Origin: Herbiconiux sp. | Lineage (GTDB): Bacteria > Actinomycetota > Actinomycetes > Actinomycetales > Microbacteriaceae | DNA: 52,568 nt | Reading direction: 5' to 3' | Assembly: GCF_023264855.1 (NCBI RefSeq) | Contig: NZ_JAHFUW010000032.1 | Coordinates: forward strand, 1 to 52,568 | In this document: positions 1-7,427 of the stretch, in pieces | Layout: each line of letters starts with the position of its first letter | Position numbering within the stretch: position 1 is the stretch's first letter | Translations under genes and position numbers: made by a program | Notes under the pieces: generated by a model | The model's input: only the letters and a program-made list of their open reading frames with translations | What the model was told of the DNA's origin: nothing | Database searches by the model: none

Positions 1-399
1 GGCGGGCGCGAGCGAGGCGGCGGCCGCCGTGGCCGCGGGCACCAGGGCCGCGCCGCCGAGGCCGGCGAGAACGCGGCCGAGTGTGAACGCCGTGACGTCA
101 GGCGCGAGGGCGGCCAGGATCGTGCCGCCGGCGACGAAGGCGAGACCGATCGCCATCAGGACGGTGCGGGACAGCCGGGGGAGCAGGATGGAGATGGCGG
201 GCGCCCCGACGGCCACCACGATCGAGTAGTCGGTGATCGAGTAGCCGACCTGGCTGGGTGTGACGCCGAGGGTCGCGGCGATGTCGGGCAGCAGCCCGGC
301 GATGACGAAGGCGTTCGTGGCGACGACGAACAGGCCGCCCGCCAGAACGGCCAAGCGCGGATACAGCGGCTTGGCGTACGATTGTTCGATGAACGTCAT
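1..399 (-). CDS. MFS transporter, DHA1-like (N-terminal part, runs off window)
   Basis: The reverse strand is open from an ATG at 399 to the window edge, giving 133 residues. The start reads MTFIEQSYAKPLYPRLAVLA and is followed by hydrophobic segments and the loop FVIAGLLPDIAATLGVTPSQ, typical of the first helices of 12-helix drug or metabolite exporters of the major facilitator superfamily. The gene is divergent from an ArsR-type regulator and the two share 89 bp of intergenic DNA with a perfect palindrome, so repression of this exporter by that regulator is likely. A TAGTCT -10 box lies 7 nt before the ATG, which suggests a leaderless transcript. The family is well supported; the substrate is unknown, and the C-terminal two thirds lie outside the window. 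Confidence 0.8.
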   Translation of the reverse strand, partial: MTFIEQSYAKPLYPRLAVLAGGLFVVATNAFVIAGLLPDIAATLGVTPSQVGYSITDYSIVVAVGAPAISILLPRLSRTVLMAIGLAFVAGGTILAALAPDVTAFTLGRVLAGLGGAALVPAATAAAASLAPA

Positions 400-412
400 A
401 CCGTGAAGACTA
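400..412 (-). promoter_or_regulatory. Leaderless-type -10 box for the MFS gene
   Basis: On the minus strand TAGTCT (407-412) is separated from the ATG by 7 nt, the layout expected if transcription begins at or next to the start codon. No Shine-Dalgarno sequence is visible in the gap. Confidence 0.4.
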
Positions 413-417
413 TCACT

Positions 418-435
418 GTTCGATGTTCATCGAAC
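418..435. promoter_or_regulatory. Perfect palindrome, candidate ArsR-family operator
   Basis: GTTCGATG-TT-CATCGAAC is a perfect inverted repeat (8-bp arms, 2-bp spacer) between the divergent MFS and ArsR-type genes. The half site GTTCGATG recurs at 384-391 inside the first codons of the MFS gene, followed by AAC so that it forms GTTC-GAT-GAAC. Position and symmetry fit an operator for the adjacent winged-helix regulator; binding is inferred. Confidence 0.55.
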
Positions 436-488
436 TGTTTTCGCGGCATCCGTTCCTCCGGCAGCCGTCTGACGCGCAGGAGGGTTGT

Positions 489-803
489 ATGAGCAGCGAC
501 TACCCGGTTCCCGACATGGCCGACGTCGACCTGGTCGAACTCCTCCGTGCGCTGGCCGACCCGATCCGTCTGCAGATCGTCGTCGTGCTCGCCGACGGAG
601 AGCCTCACCCCAAGAGTGCGCAGGAGTGGGGCTTCGACGTGCAGAAGTCGACCATGGCCCACCACTTCAAGTCTCTGCGGGAAGCGGGGCTCACCCGCAC
701 GATCATCGACGGCCGCACCCATGCCATCCAGCTGCGCCGCAGCGAGCTGGATGCGCGCTTCCCGGGCCTGATCGCGTCGCTCATCGGCGGCGCCGCATCC
801 TGA
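489..803 (+). CDS. ArsR-type winged-helix transcriptional regulator
   Basis: A 104-residue protein starting MSSDYPVPDM. The ATG at 489 is chosen because AGGAGG (478-483) sits 5 nt upstream; an upstream in-frame ATG at 423 falls in the operator region and has no ribosome site. Residues about 15-75 hold the ArsR winged-helix pattern: ALADPIRLQIVVVLADGE, then a recognition-helix stretch STMAHHFKSLREAGL and a wing with a basic DGRTHAIQLRR. No cysteine metal-binding motif is visible, so the signal is probably not a thiophilic metal. It is transcribed divergently from the MFS exporter and most likely represses it and itself. Confidence 0.8.
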   Translation: MSSDYPVPDMADVDLVELLRALADPIRLQIVVVLADGEPHPKSAQEWGFDVQKSTMAHHFKSLREAGLTRTIIDGRTHAIQLRRSELDARFPGLIASLIGGAAS

Positions 804-827
804 GCCGGCTGCGACTGCGACTGCGGC

Positions 828-2600
828 TCAGACGTCGCTGAGCTCGGCGGTGGCGCTGGCGGTCGCGGTGGCCGGCGCGGGTGCCGCGGCGGTGGGGGTC
901 TCGGCGTGCACGTACTTCCCGCCCGCCAGGAACGAGGCGACCGCGCCGATCAGCGACATCACGGCCGCGGCGGTGAACACGATCACGAGACCGGCGTGGA
1001 AGGGCTCCGCGATGAGTTCGGGGAAGAAGGTCTGCCCGGTCAGGGCGGCCGAGTCGGCGGCGGGAAGAGCATCCAGCACCCCCACCGGGCCGAGGATCGA
1101 CTCGATCGGGTTGTAGCCGAGGAAGGCGGCGAACAGGCTGCCCACCGGCGGGGTCGCGGCCACCTGGCCGGCCACCTCCGCCGTGACGCCGTGGGCCGTG
1201 AGGCCCGAGAACAGCTGCTGGGGGAGGGTGTTCGCCAGGCCCGCGATCATCAGCGAGAAGAAGATGCCGATCGAGAGCGAGTTGCCCGCGTTCTGGAAGG
1301 TGCCGGTCATGCCGGAGGCCGCCCCGCGTTGCGTCGCGGGCACCGAGTTCATGATGGCCGTGCGGTTCGGGGCCGCGAACATGCCCGATCCGATGCCGTT
1401 CAGCAGCGTGATGAGAGCGAAGACCCAATACGCGAAGTTCACCGGGATCAGCAGCAGCGCCACGAAGGTGGCCGCCACCAGCACGAGCCCGGTGGTGGAC
1501 AGCGCGCGGGCGCCGAAGCGGTCGCTGAGCGTGCCCGAGATGGGGCCGGAGACGAGGAATCCGACGGTCAGCGGCAGCAGGTAGATGCCCGCCCAGAACG
1601 GCGTGCTCTCATAGGAGTAGCCGTGCAGCGGCAGCCAGATGCCCTGCAGCCAGATGATCAGCATGAACTGCAGCCCGCCGCGGCCGATCGAGGCCAGCAG
1701 GCCCGCGACATTTCCCCAGGCGAAGGTGCGGATGGCGAACAGGCGCACGTTGAACAGCGGATCCCGCACCCGCAGCTCCAGCAGCACGAAGGCGACCAGC
1801 ACCACCACACCCCCGATGATCGCGCCCAGCACCCACGGATTCAGCCAGCCGGTCGAACTGTCGCCGTAGGGCTGGATGCCGTAGGTGATGCCCGCGAGCA
1901 CGGCCACCAACCCCACGGCGAAGAGGATGTTGCCCCACCAGTCGATCCGCCCGGCGCTCTTCGTGCCCACCTCGTGCAGTGACTTGTACGACCAGATCGA
2001 GCCCAGCACGCCGAACGGCACGCTCACCAGGAAGATCGCCCGCCAGTCCAGCGCGGCCAGGAGGCCGCCGATCACGAGGCCGAGGAAGGTTCCCGCGATG
2101 GCCGCGATCTGGTTGATGCCGATGGCCATCCCGCGCCGATTCGCGGGGAAGGCGTCGGTGAGGATGGCCGTGGAGTTCGCCATGATCATCGATCCGCCGA
2201 CGGCCTGCACGACTCGCCAGCCGATCAGCCAGAGCGCACCGGCGCCCGAGGTGAAGGGGTCGAACACCAGGGCGATGGCTGCGACGGTGAACACGACGAA
2301 ACCGAGGTTGTAGATCTTGACCCGGCCCACCATGTCGCCGAGGCGGCCGAAGGTCATCACGAGCACGGCCGTGACGAGGATGTAGCCCATCAGCATCCAG
2401 AGCAGGTAGCTCACGTTGCCGGGCTCCAGCGGATTCAGCTGGATGCCGGTGAAGATCGCGGGCAGCGAGATCAGCACGATCGACCCGTTGATCGTGGCCA
2501 TCAGCATGCCGAGCGTGGTGTTGCTGAGTGCCACCCACTTGTAGCGCGGGTGATCCCGGTTGAACATGCCCGTGCGCTCGCGCACCGCTTTCTCCGCCAT
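828..2600 (-). CDS. DHA2-family MFS drug exporter (14 TM)
   Basis: A 590-residue membrane protein. The N-terminus ([20 protein letters not shown]) is cytoplasmic and about 14 hydrophobic helices follow, the hallmark of the DHA2 (EmrB/QacA-like) drug:proton antiporters. The conserved loop between helices 2 and 3 is visible as [16 protein letters not shown], and [19 protein letters not shown] matches the helix-4 region. The last about 25 residues are a low-complexity Ala/Thr/Pro tail. The start at 2600 is preceded by GGAGGA a few bases upstream. No regulator lies beside it, but a nested palindrome sits at 2638-2677 in its promoter region. Exported substrate unknown. Confidence 0.85.
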   Translation of the reverse strand: MAEKAVRERTGMFNRDHPRYKWVALSNTTLGMLMATINGSIVLISLPAIFTGIQLNPLEPGNVSYLLWMLMGYILVTAVLVMTFGRLGDMVGRVKIYNLGFVVFTVAAIALVFDPFTSGAGALWLIGWRVVQAVGGSMIMANSTAILTDAFPANRRGMAIGINQIAAIAGTFLGLVIGGLLAALDWRAIFLVSVPFGVLGSIWSYKSLHEVGTKSAGRIDWWGNILFAVGLVAVLAGITYGIQPYGDSSTGWLNPWVLGAIIGGVVVLVAFVLLELRVRDPLFNVRLFAIRTFAWGNVAGLLASIGRGGLQFMLIIWLQGIWLPLHGYSYESTPFWAGIYLLPLTVGFLVSGPISGTLSDRFGARALSTTGLVLVAATFVALLLIPVNFAYWVFALITLLNGIGSGMFAAPNRTAIMNSVPATQRGAASGMTGTFQNAGNSLSIGIFFSLMIAGLANTLPQQLFSGLTAHGVTAEVAGQVAATPPVGSLFAAFLGYNPIESILGPVGVLDALPAADSAALTGQTFFPELIAEPFHAGLVIVFTAAAVMSLIGAVASFLAGGKYVHAETPTAAAPAPATATASATAELSDV

Positions 2601-2637
2601 CGTTCCTCCGGCCGTCGGCGCCGGGGTCGACGCCCTG

Positions 2638-2677
2638 CTCAGGCAATTAGTTGTTGTGAACTAACTATATGCCTGAG
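2638..2677. promoter_or_regulatory. Nested inverted repeat upstream of the DHA2 exporter
   Basis: Inner arms TTAGTT (2647-2652) and AACTAA (2659-2664) are enclosed by outer arms CTCAGGCA (2638-2645) and TGCCTGAG (2670-2677), both perfect. It lies between the stop of the small upstream gene and the exporter start. The AT-rich core suits a TetR/MarR-type operator; a terminator for the upstream gene is an alternative reading. Confidence 0.45.
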
Positions 2678-2697
2678 GTGGGTCGAAGTCTGGCGGA

Positions 2698-3045
2698 TCA
2701 GTGTTCGGCGACCGAGTCCAGAAAGGCGCGCAGTTCGCTGATCTCGGCCTCGATCGACGTGCCGGTGGTGACCGCGAGCTTGTTGGCCAGCCAGCTGATG
2801 CACACCATGGCGGCGGCGGTGATGTCGCCCGCATCCGGCAGCTGCTCCTGTGGATACAGCTCGCCGGGAGTGAGGATCGACAAGGCCTGGCCCAGCGCCT
2901 GCAGATTGGCCTCGTTCGAGGCCCCGGCGCGCTGAGAGATGACGGCGTCGAGCAGGGCGGTGGCCGCCAGCTGGCCCTCGGGCGGGATCCGCAGGGTTCG
3001 GGCGTCGGCCGCGCCGAAGCGGGATTCGAAATTCTCGTCGTGCAT
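2698..3045 (-). CDS. Hypothetical protein, 115 aa
   Basis: Reads from ATG 3045 (MHDENFESRFGAADARTLRI) to a TGA at 2698. Longer open sequence upstream begins with a TTG and continues in Ala/Gly-rich codons, so the ATG is preferred. The protein is soluble and mostly helical by composition (ALLDAVISQRAGASNEANLQ, EAEISELRAFLDSVAEH), with no signal peptide, membrane segment or recognisable motif. It sits between the DUF262 gene and the DHA2 exporter on the same strand with 99 bp to the former. I do not recognise a family. Codon use looks like that of its neighbours, supporting a real gene. Confidence 0.55.
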   Translation of the reverse strand: MHDENFESRFGAADARTLRIPPEGQLAATALLDAVISQRAGASNEANLQALGQALSILTPGELYPQEQLPDAGDITAAAMVCISWLANKLAVTTGTSIEAEISELRAFLDSVAEH

Positions 3046-3144
3046 GGCGTGCCCCGATCCGCTCTGGTGCGCCACCCGGGTCGCACCGGCGCCGCCACCC
3101 AAAGCGTCGCCTGGGTCAACCGTAGCCCCAGGCGGCCGGGTGCC

Positions 3145-5154
3145 TCACATGATGGCGCCGAAGTAGGAGTACTTGACGAAGACCTCGGACGCGAATCCGG
3201 CCTCGTCGAGCACGCCCTGCACGGCCGTGAGCATGTACTTCGAATCCCAGCCCATGTAGAGGTGGTGGGTGTCGTCGAGCGCGTCCCAGTGGCCGTTCCA
3301 GGATCGGGCCTCGTAGACCGGCCCGCCCCGGCGTGCGCTGAACGCGACGACGCTCTCGCGGGAGTCGGCCCAGAGGCGCTTGAAGATGCGGTTGAAGAGG
3401 TACTTGACGTCGTACACCTCCCAGTGCTCGCCGCGGTACTCCACGTAGTCCCACTCGCGCTCCCAGCCGCGCGGCCAGCCGCTGCGGCGGATCGCGTCGA
3501 GGATGGGGGTGAGGTCGTCGTCGTCGATGCCGCGGAGGGCCGGGCGCGCCCACACTCGCAGGAAGAGCTCGCTCAGGTGCACCGTGCGGGCCGCGATGGC
3601 CGCCGTGCCCCAAGCCGGCACCTCGGCCAGCTGCTCGGTGAGGTTCACCCCGCTCTCGGCATAGATCTCGCGCTTGGCCGGGAAGGAGCGGTCGAAGGCG
3701 CGCTCCGCGAGCGGCTGCTCGAGCAACGTCAGGTTGCCGAGGGTCTGCGCCAGGGCGCGGTGGCTGTTCTGCTCGTCGTCGCTGTACTCCGACCAGCGGC
3801 GCGTGCCGTCGCCGGTCCAGTCGTCGGCGGGTGCGAGCGGCACGACGTGCTCGAGGTCGAGCCCGTCGAGCGAGGCGAGGTCGGCCAGGCGGCCGAGCAC
3901 GTACGGGGCGTGCGGCAGCTCGGTGAACTTCAGGCCCACCCGCACGCGCTCATCCGAGGGGGTGATGCGCGCGATCGCCCGCACCAGGCTGTCGTCGCCG
4001 TCTTCGCGGGCTCGGCACAGGCGCGCCACCAGGCGGTCGTTCGTGAGGCCCACCACCGTGCGGCGCAGCAGCAGCGACTGCACCGACTCCAGGGTGCGGA
4101 TCAGCGTGATGGCGCTCGAACCGCTGTGCGCGTAGTCGTCGTAGGCGCGCATCACAAGGGGGTACATCCCGCGGCCGAAGGAGGTGAGGTAGCCGAGGTG
4201 GCGGGCGATCTGCGGATCGGCTTCGCGCTCCGGCTCGAGCAGCGTGCGATACGTCTCGGCGTACTCGCGCCAGCGGCTCGCGTGGGCGCGCAGGGTGCCG
4301 ATGTCCAGCCGCGGGAACTCCTGCCGGAAGGCGTCGTAGACACCGCGGCCGCCGGTGACGACGACCTCGCGGCCGGTGGTCATCACCAGGTAGTCGCGCC
4401 AGAACTGCGCGATCGACTCGCCCGTGTGCTGCTCGATCGGCAGCCAGTACTCCTGTTCGATCTCGGTCTGCTCGGCGTGCGAGAGACCCATCAAGACGTA
4501 GTTGTGGATCAGCTCGTGGTCGCGCAGCGGCTCGCCGGTGGAGTTCAGGCTCTCGAAGATCTGCTGGGCGTTCGCATCCGCCCCCAGGGTGATGGCCACG
4601 TGCTCGAGCTTCTGCAGGCCGCGCCAGACCCGGCGCACCTCGTCGGGCCGCACCTGCGAACGGAAGAAGGCGTAGTTGTCGTCGAAGCGGGAGTCACGCA
4701 GCTCGTCGCCGTCGTCGCGGCGGTCGAGCACGACGCTCTCGAACACCTCGGCCCAGGCGCGGTGCGGGCGCAGTTTCGTGCGGCCGGGATCGCCGGCGCG
4801 CACGAGCACGCGGGAGAGCTCGGCAGCGAGTTCCGGATCGTCGCCGCGGACGGTGTGCTGCAGGGCGGCGACCAGCAGCATCAGCGTGGTGATGCGCTGC
4901 TGGCCGTCGATCAGCACGAGCTCGGCGTCATCCGTCGCCGTGTCGGCCGCCGTGGAGAGGATCGACCCGATGAAGTGCGTCTGGCGGTCGTCGGTGTCGG
5001 AGACGGTGCGGATGTCGGCGAGCAGCTTCTCGCAGCCGCCGATGTCCCAGCGGTACTGGCGCTGGTAGACCGGGACGACGATGGTCGTGCGTTCGGCGGA
5101 GAGCCAGGCGACGGTGTTGACGGCGGTGGCTTCGACGTTCGTGGCAGTGACCAT
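3145..5154 (-). CDS. DUF262/DUF1524 (GmrSD-like) protein
   Basis: A 669-residue protein. Residues about 25-100 carry the DUF262 ParB/Srx-like signature (VPVYQRQYRW, then FIGSIL and LVLIDGQQRITTLMLL), associated with NTP binding or hydrolysis. Residues about 430-520 carry a DUF1524 HNH-like nuclease region: LDLEHVVPLA, then LGNLTLLEQPLAERAFDRSF and a lysine before IYAESG. This is the arrangement of type IV modification-dependent restriction enzymes such as GmrSD in single-chain form. About 135 C-terminal residues (from roughly ARPALRGIDDDDLTP) match nothing I can name. No methylase or partner gene is adjacent, so it would act alone. Nuclease function is inferred from the family. Confidence 0.75.
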   Translation of the reverse strand: MVTATNVEATAVNTVAWLSAERTTIVVPVYQRQYRWDIGGCEKLLADIRTVSDTDDRQTHFIGSILSTAADTATDDAELVLIDGQQRITTLMLLVAALQHTVRGDDPELAAELSRVLVRAGDPGRTKLRPHRAWAEVFESVVLDRRDDGDELRDSRFDDNYAFFRSQVRPDEVRRVWRGLQKLEHVAITLGADANAQQIFESLNSTGEPLRDHELIHNYVLMGLSHAEQTEIEQEYWLPIEQHTGESIAQFWRDYLVMTTGREVVVTGGRGVYDAFRQEFPRLDIGTLRAHASRWREYAETYRTLLEPEREADPQIARHLGYLTSFGRGMYPLVMRAYDDYAHSGSSAITLIRTLESVQSLLLRRTVVGLTNDRLVARLCRAREDGDDSLVRAIARITPSDERVRVGLKFTELPHAPYVLGRLADLASLDGLDLEHVVPLAPADDWTGDGTRRWSEYSDDEQNSHRALAQTLGNLTLLEQPLAERAFDRSFPAKREIYAESGVNLTEQLAEVPAWGTAAIAARTVHLSELFLRVWARPALRGIDDDDLTPILDAIRRSGWPRGWEREWDYVEYRGEHWEVYDVKYLFNRIFKRLWADSRESVVAFSARRGGPVYEARSWNGHWDALDDTHHLYMGWDSKYMLTAVQGVLDEAGFASEVFVKYSYFGAIM

Positions 5155-5214
5155 ATCGGCCGAGTTTACTGGACGAGAACGCGCCGTGACCGGGTGAGGC
5201 GCCTCCCAGGGTGC

Positions 5215-5233
5215 CGCTGTTAGGCTGACCTAA
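5215..5233. promoter_or_regulatory. Iron-box-like site (DtxR/IdeR type)
   Basis: CGCTGTTAGGCTGACCTAA matches the DtxR/IdeR consensus TWAGGTWAGSCTWACCTWA at 14 of 19 positions, with a near-complete right half (TAGGCTGACCTAA). It contains the short palindrome TTAGG-CTGA-CCTAA. It lies between the DUF262 gene start (5154, minus) and the oxygenase start (5275, plus), about 40 bp before the latter. It is weaker than the boxes at 26137 and 30132. Confidence 0.5.
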
Positions 5234-5274
5234 GTTGGACCTGTTAAAACGTGCTGGTCCTCCGACGAAAGGAC

Positions 5275-6060
5275 ATGACGACCGTCATGGCATACATCAA
5301 ATCAGCAGCGCTGGAAGAGACCGGCTACGTCGTTCTCGACAAATACGACCGCGAGATGGATCCCCGGGAGTGGCTCGACATCGAGTACAACGACTGGAAG
5401 TCCTCGGGAGACACCCGCTTCGCCCCGCTGGCCTCGGCCAAGGGCGAGATCGAGTGCAACGGCTTCTGGAACCACAAGCCGCCGCGCACCGACAAAGACG
5501 GCGTGTGGATCGACTCGCAGACCGAGAAGGCCCCCGACCTCACCCGTCGCGCCCAGGAGCCGGGCGCCAACGTCGGCCGATGCCGCGTGATCGAGCTGCA
5601 GCCGAACACCTACTCCGACTGCCTCTACAACCTCCACCAGGACGACAACAACCGCCTGAACCCGGATGGCACCGGTTGGGTCGTGCGCGGCTTCTTCAAC
5701 CTGACCGACGACAAGGACAGCTACTTCGTGCTGCGCCACAACCGCACCGACCCCGAGGGTGAGGTGCGCATCGCGCTCCCGGCCGGCGCGCAGCTGATCG
5801 TCGACACCCAGCGCCTCTGGCACGCCGCCACCCACCCCGGTGACTCGGCGCGCTACTGCCTGATCACGTCGTGGGAGTCGGGCCCCGAGCTCGACGCCTA
5901 CATCGAGAAGTACAACGGCGTCTCGCACGTCGAGAGCGTCGCGGTTCCGCAGGACGAGCTCGACGCCGGCCAGGCCGAGCAGACCCGCCGCCTCGCCGCC
6001 CGTGCCGCCGCGCTCGCCGCGCGCGGCCAGCAGGAGAAGCTGGTGATGAGCGAGGCCTGA
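5275..6060 (+). CDS. Putative Fe(II)/2-oxoglutarate-type oxygenase (phytanoyl-CoA dioxygenase-like fold)
   Basis: About 261 residues. The metal-ligand pattern of double-stranded beta-helix oxygenases can be read: H121-x-D123 in NLHQDDNN, a distal H183 in QRLWHAATH, and R193 ten residues later in ARYCLITSW, where 2-oxoglutarate would be bound. The C-terminus is an Ala/Arg-rich helix. The start is uncertain between ATG 5275 and ATG 5287, because AAAGGA (5268-5273) is too close to the first and rather far from the second. An iron-box-like site lies upstream and a strong hairpin follows the stop. The family is inferred from the ligand spacing; the substrate is unknown. Confidence 0.6.
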   Translation: MTTVMAYIKSAALEETGYVVLDKYDREMDPREWLDIEYNDWKSSGDTRFAPLASAKGEIECNGFWNHKPPRTDKDGVWIDSQTEKAPDLTRRAQEPGANVGRCRVIELQPNTYSDCLYNLHQDDNNRLNPDGTGWVVRGFFNLTDDKDSYFVLRHNRTDPEGEVRIALPAGAQLIVDTQRLWHAATHPGDSARYCLITSWESGPELDAYIEKYNGVSHVESVAVPQDELDAGQAEQTRRLAARAAALAARGQQEKLVMSEA

Positions 6061-6082
6061 TCCTCCGCTCGCACCTCTCGAG

Positions 6083-6112
6083 GGCCCCGGTCGCGTTCGC
6101 GCGGCCGGGGCC
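6083..6112 (+). terminator. Stem-loop terminator after the oxygenase gene
   Basis: GGCCCCGGTCGCG-TTCG-CGCGGCCGGGGCC forms a 13-bp stem with one T-G wobble and a 4-nt loop, 22 nt after the stop codon. There is no clear U tract, as is common in high-GC actinomycetes. Confidence 0.7.
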
Positions 6113-6166
6113 TTCGTGTCCCCGCCACTTGACGACGCGCCATCCGTTACTGAGAGCTGCCGTTAT

Positions 6167-6190
6167 TTACACTTAGGGTCATAGGTGTAA
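6167..6190. promoter_or_regulatory. Inverted repeat upstream of the Fic gene
   Basis: TTACAC (6167-6172) and GTGTAA (6185-6190) form a perfect 6-bp inverted repeat with 12-nt spacing just before the Fic start. A possible -10 (TACACT, 6168-6173) lies inside the left arm. The Fic protein has a C-terminal winged-helix-like region, so autoregulation is plausible but unproven. Confidence 0.4.
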
Positions 6191-6192
6191 GT

Positions 6193-7386
6193 ATGGAGGG
6201 TATGGATATTCGCTGGCCCGCCGTTGCATCCGAAAGCGTGCAGTGGCGATCCCGCCTGTCTCCGGATGTCGTCACGAGACGAGCCTGGGAGGAAATGCAG
6301 CTCCCGTACCAGGCGAGCATTGTGCCGGAGATTGGTGGCGCGTCGCTGCGCCTTCCGGATGCGGTCGCCGCGGAGGCGGGCGATGCAGCCCAGGCGCTGG
6401 TGCGCTTCGACGAGCAGGTCGGACACGTCAACGCCCCGTTCGCCTCGCTGCTCCTGCGGAGTGAGTCGGCCTCGAGCTCGCAGATCGAGAACCTCACCAG
6501 CGGCGCTCGAGCGATCGCCGAGGCCGAGATCGGTGAGCGGTCTACCGGCAATGCGGCTCTCATCCTGAGCAACGTGACGGCGATGCAGGCGGCCTTGGAT
6601 CTCGCCGACCACCTGGACGACGACTCGGTGATCGCCATGCAGCGTGCGCTTCTCGGTCAGTCGCGGCCTGACATCACCGGGGCCTACCGGGACGAGCAGG
6701 TCTGGATCGGTGGTAGCGACCACAGCCCGCACCGCGCATCCTTCGTGCCGCCCGTCGCGGAACGAGTGCCCGCCGCGATGCGGGATCTGCTTCGGTTCAC
6801 GGCCCGGACGGATCTCGCTGTGCTGCCCTTCATCGCTGTCGCCCACGCGCAGTTCGAAACCATCCATCCTTTCGTCGACGGCAACGGCCGCACCGGGCGT
6901 GCGTTGGTGCAATCACTCCTGAGGCACACCGGAGTCACGCGCCACGTGAGCGTTCCTCTCTCGGCAGGGCTCTTGCAGCAACGAGACCGCTATTTCGAAG
7001 CGCTGAGCCGGTATCGGGAGGGGGACATCGTTCCGGTCGTCGAGGTGTTCTGCTCTGCGGCCTTTGCGGCCGTGGGGAACGGGCGGCAGCTCGCCGATGA
7101 CATCGCCGACGTGCGAGATCGCTGGCTCGAACAGCTCAGCACGGTGCGCCGTGGATCGACCGCGCATCGACTGGTCGATCTGGCCCTGGAGCATCCGGTG
7201 CTGAATTCGCGCGTGGTGGAACAGCGATTGGGTGTGCCTGCGAAGACAGCGCTCGCCGCGCTCACCAGGCTTCAGGACGCCGGCGTACTTGCCCCGGGGA
7301 ACTCCCGTGCGCGAAACCGCATCTGGGTGGCGCCGTTGGTCATCGCGGCATTGGATGCGTTCGCGGCCCGCAGCGTTCGACGCTGA
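6193..7386 (+). CDS. Fic family protein, likely AMP transferase with built-in inhibitory helix
   Basis: 397 residues. The Fic core is clear at residues 225-233 (HPFVDGNGR, followed by TGR), the catalytic loop that transfers AMP (or a related group) from a nucleotide to a target hydroxyl. About 125 residues earlier, SSSQIEN (E99) fits the inhibitory (S/T)xxxE(G/N) motif, placing it with class II Fic proteins that carry the inhibitory helix N-terminal to the core. The last 80 residues (HPVLNSRVVEQRLGVPAKTA) resemble a winged helix. ATG 6193 is used; ATG 6202, preceded by GGAGGG, is an alternative. No antitoxin gene is adjacent. Target unknown. Confidence 0.85.
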   Translation: MEGMDIRWPAVASESVQWRSRLSPDVVTRRAWEEMQLPYQASIVPEIGGASLRLPDAVAAEAGDAAQALVRFDEQVGHVNAPFASLLLRSESASSSQIENLTSGARAIAEAEIGERSTGNAALILSNVTAMQAALDLADHLDDDSVIAMQRALLGQSRPDITGAYRDEQVWIGGSDHSPHRASFVPPVAERVPAAMRDLLRFTARTDLAVLPFIAVAHAQFETIHPFVDGNGRTGRALVQSLLRHTGVTRHVSVPLSAGLLQQRDRYFEALSRYREGDIVPVVEVFCSAAFAAVGNGRQLADDIADVRDRWLEQLSTVRRGSTAHRLVDLALEHPVLNSRVVEQRLGVPAKTALAALTRLQDAGVLAPGNSRARNRIWVAPLVIAALDAFAARSVRR

Positions 7387-7427
7387 CGGCCCGTGCATGC
7401 CATCCTGATGGCGGGGGGATGTTCGGG

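Noticed and set aside
2701-5223. An 840-codon plus-strand frame antisense to the DUF262 gene
   Set aside because: No recognisable domain and biased composition; the minus-strand protein carries DUF262 and DUF1524 signatures.
6193-7386. Fic gene considered as the toxin of a two-gene toxin-antitoxin pair
   Set aside because: No small antitoxin gene lies on either side, and the inhibitory motif is within the protein itself.
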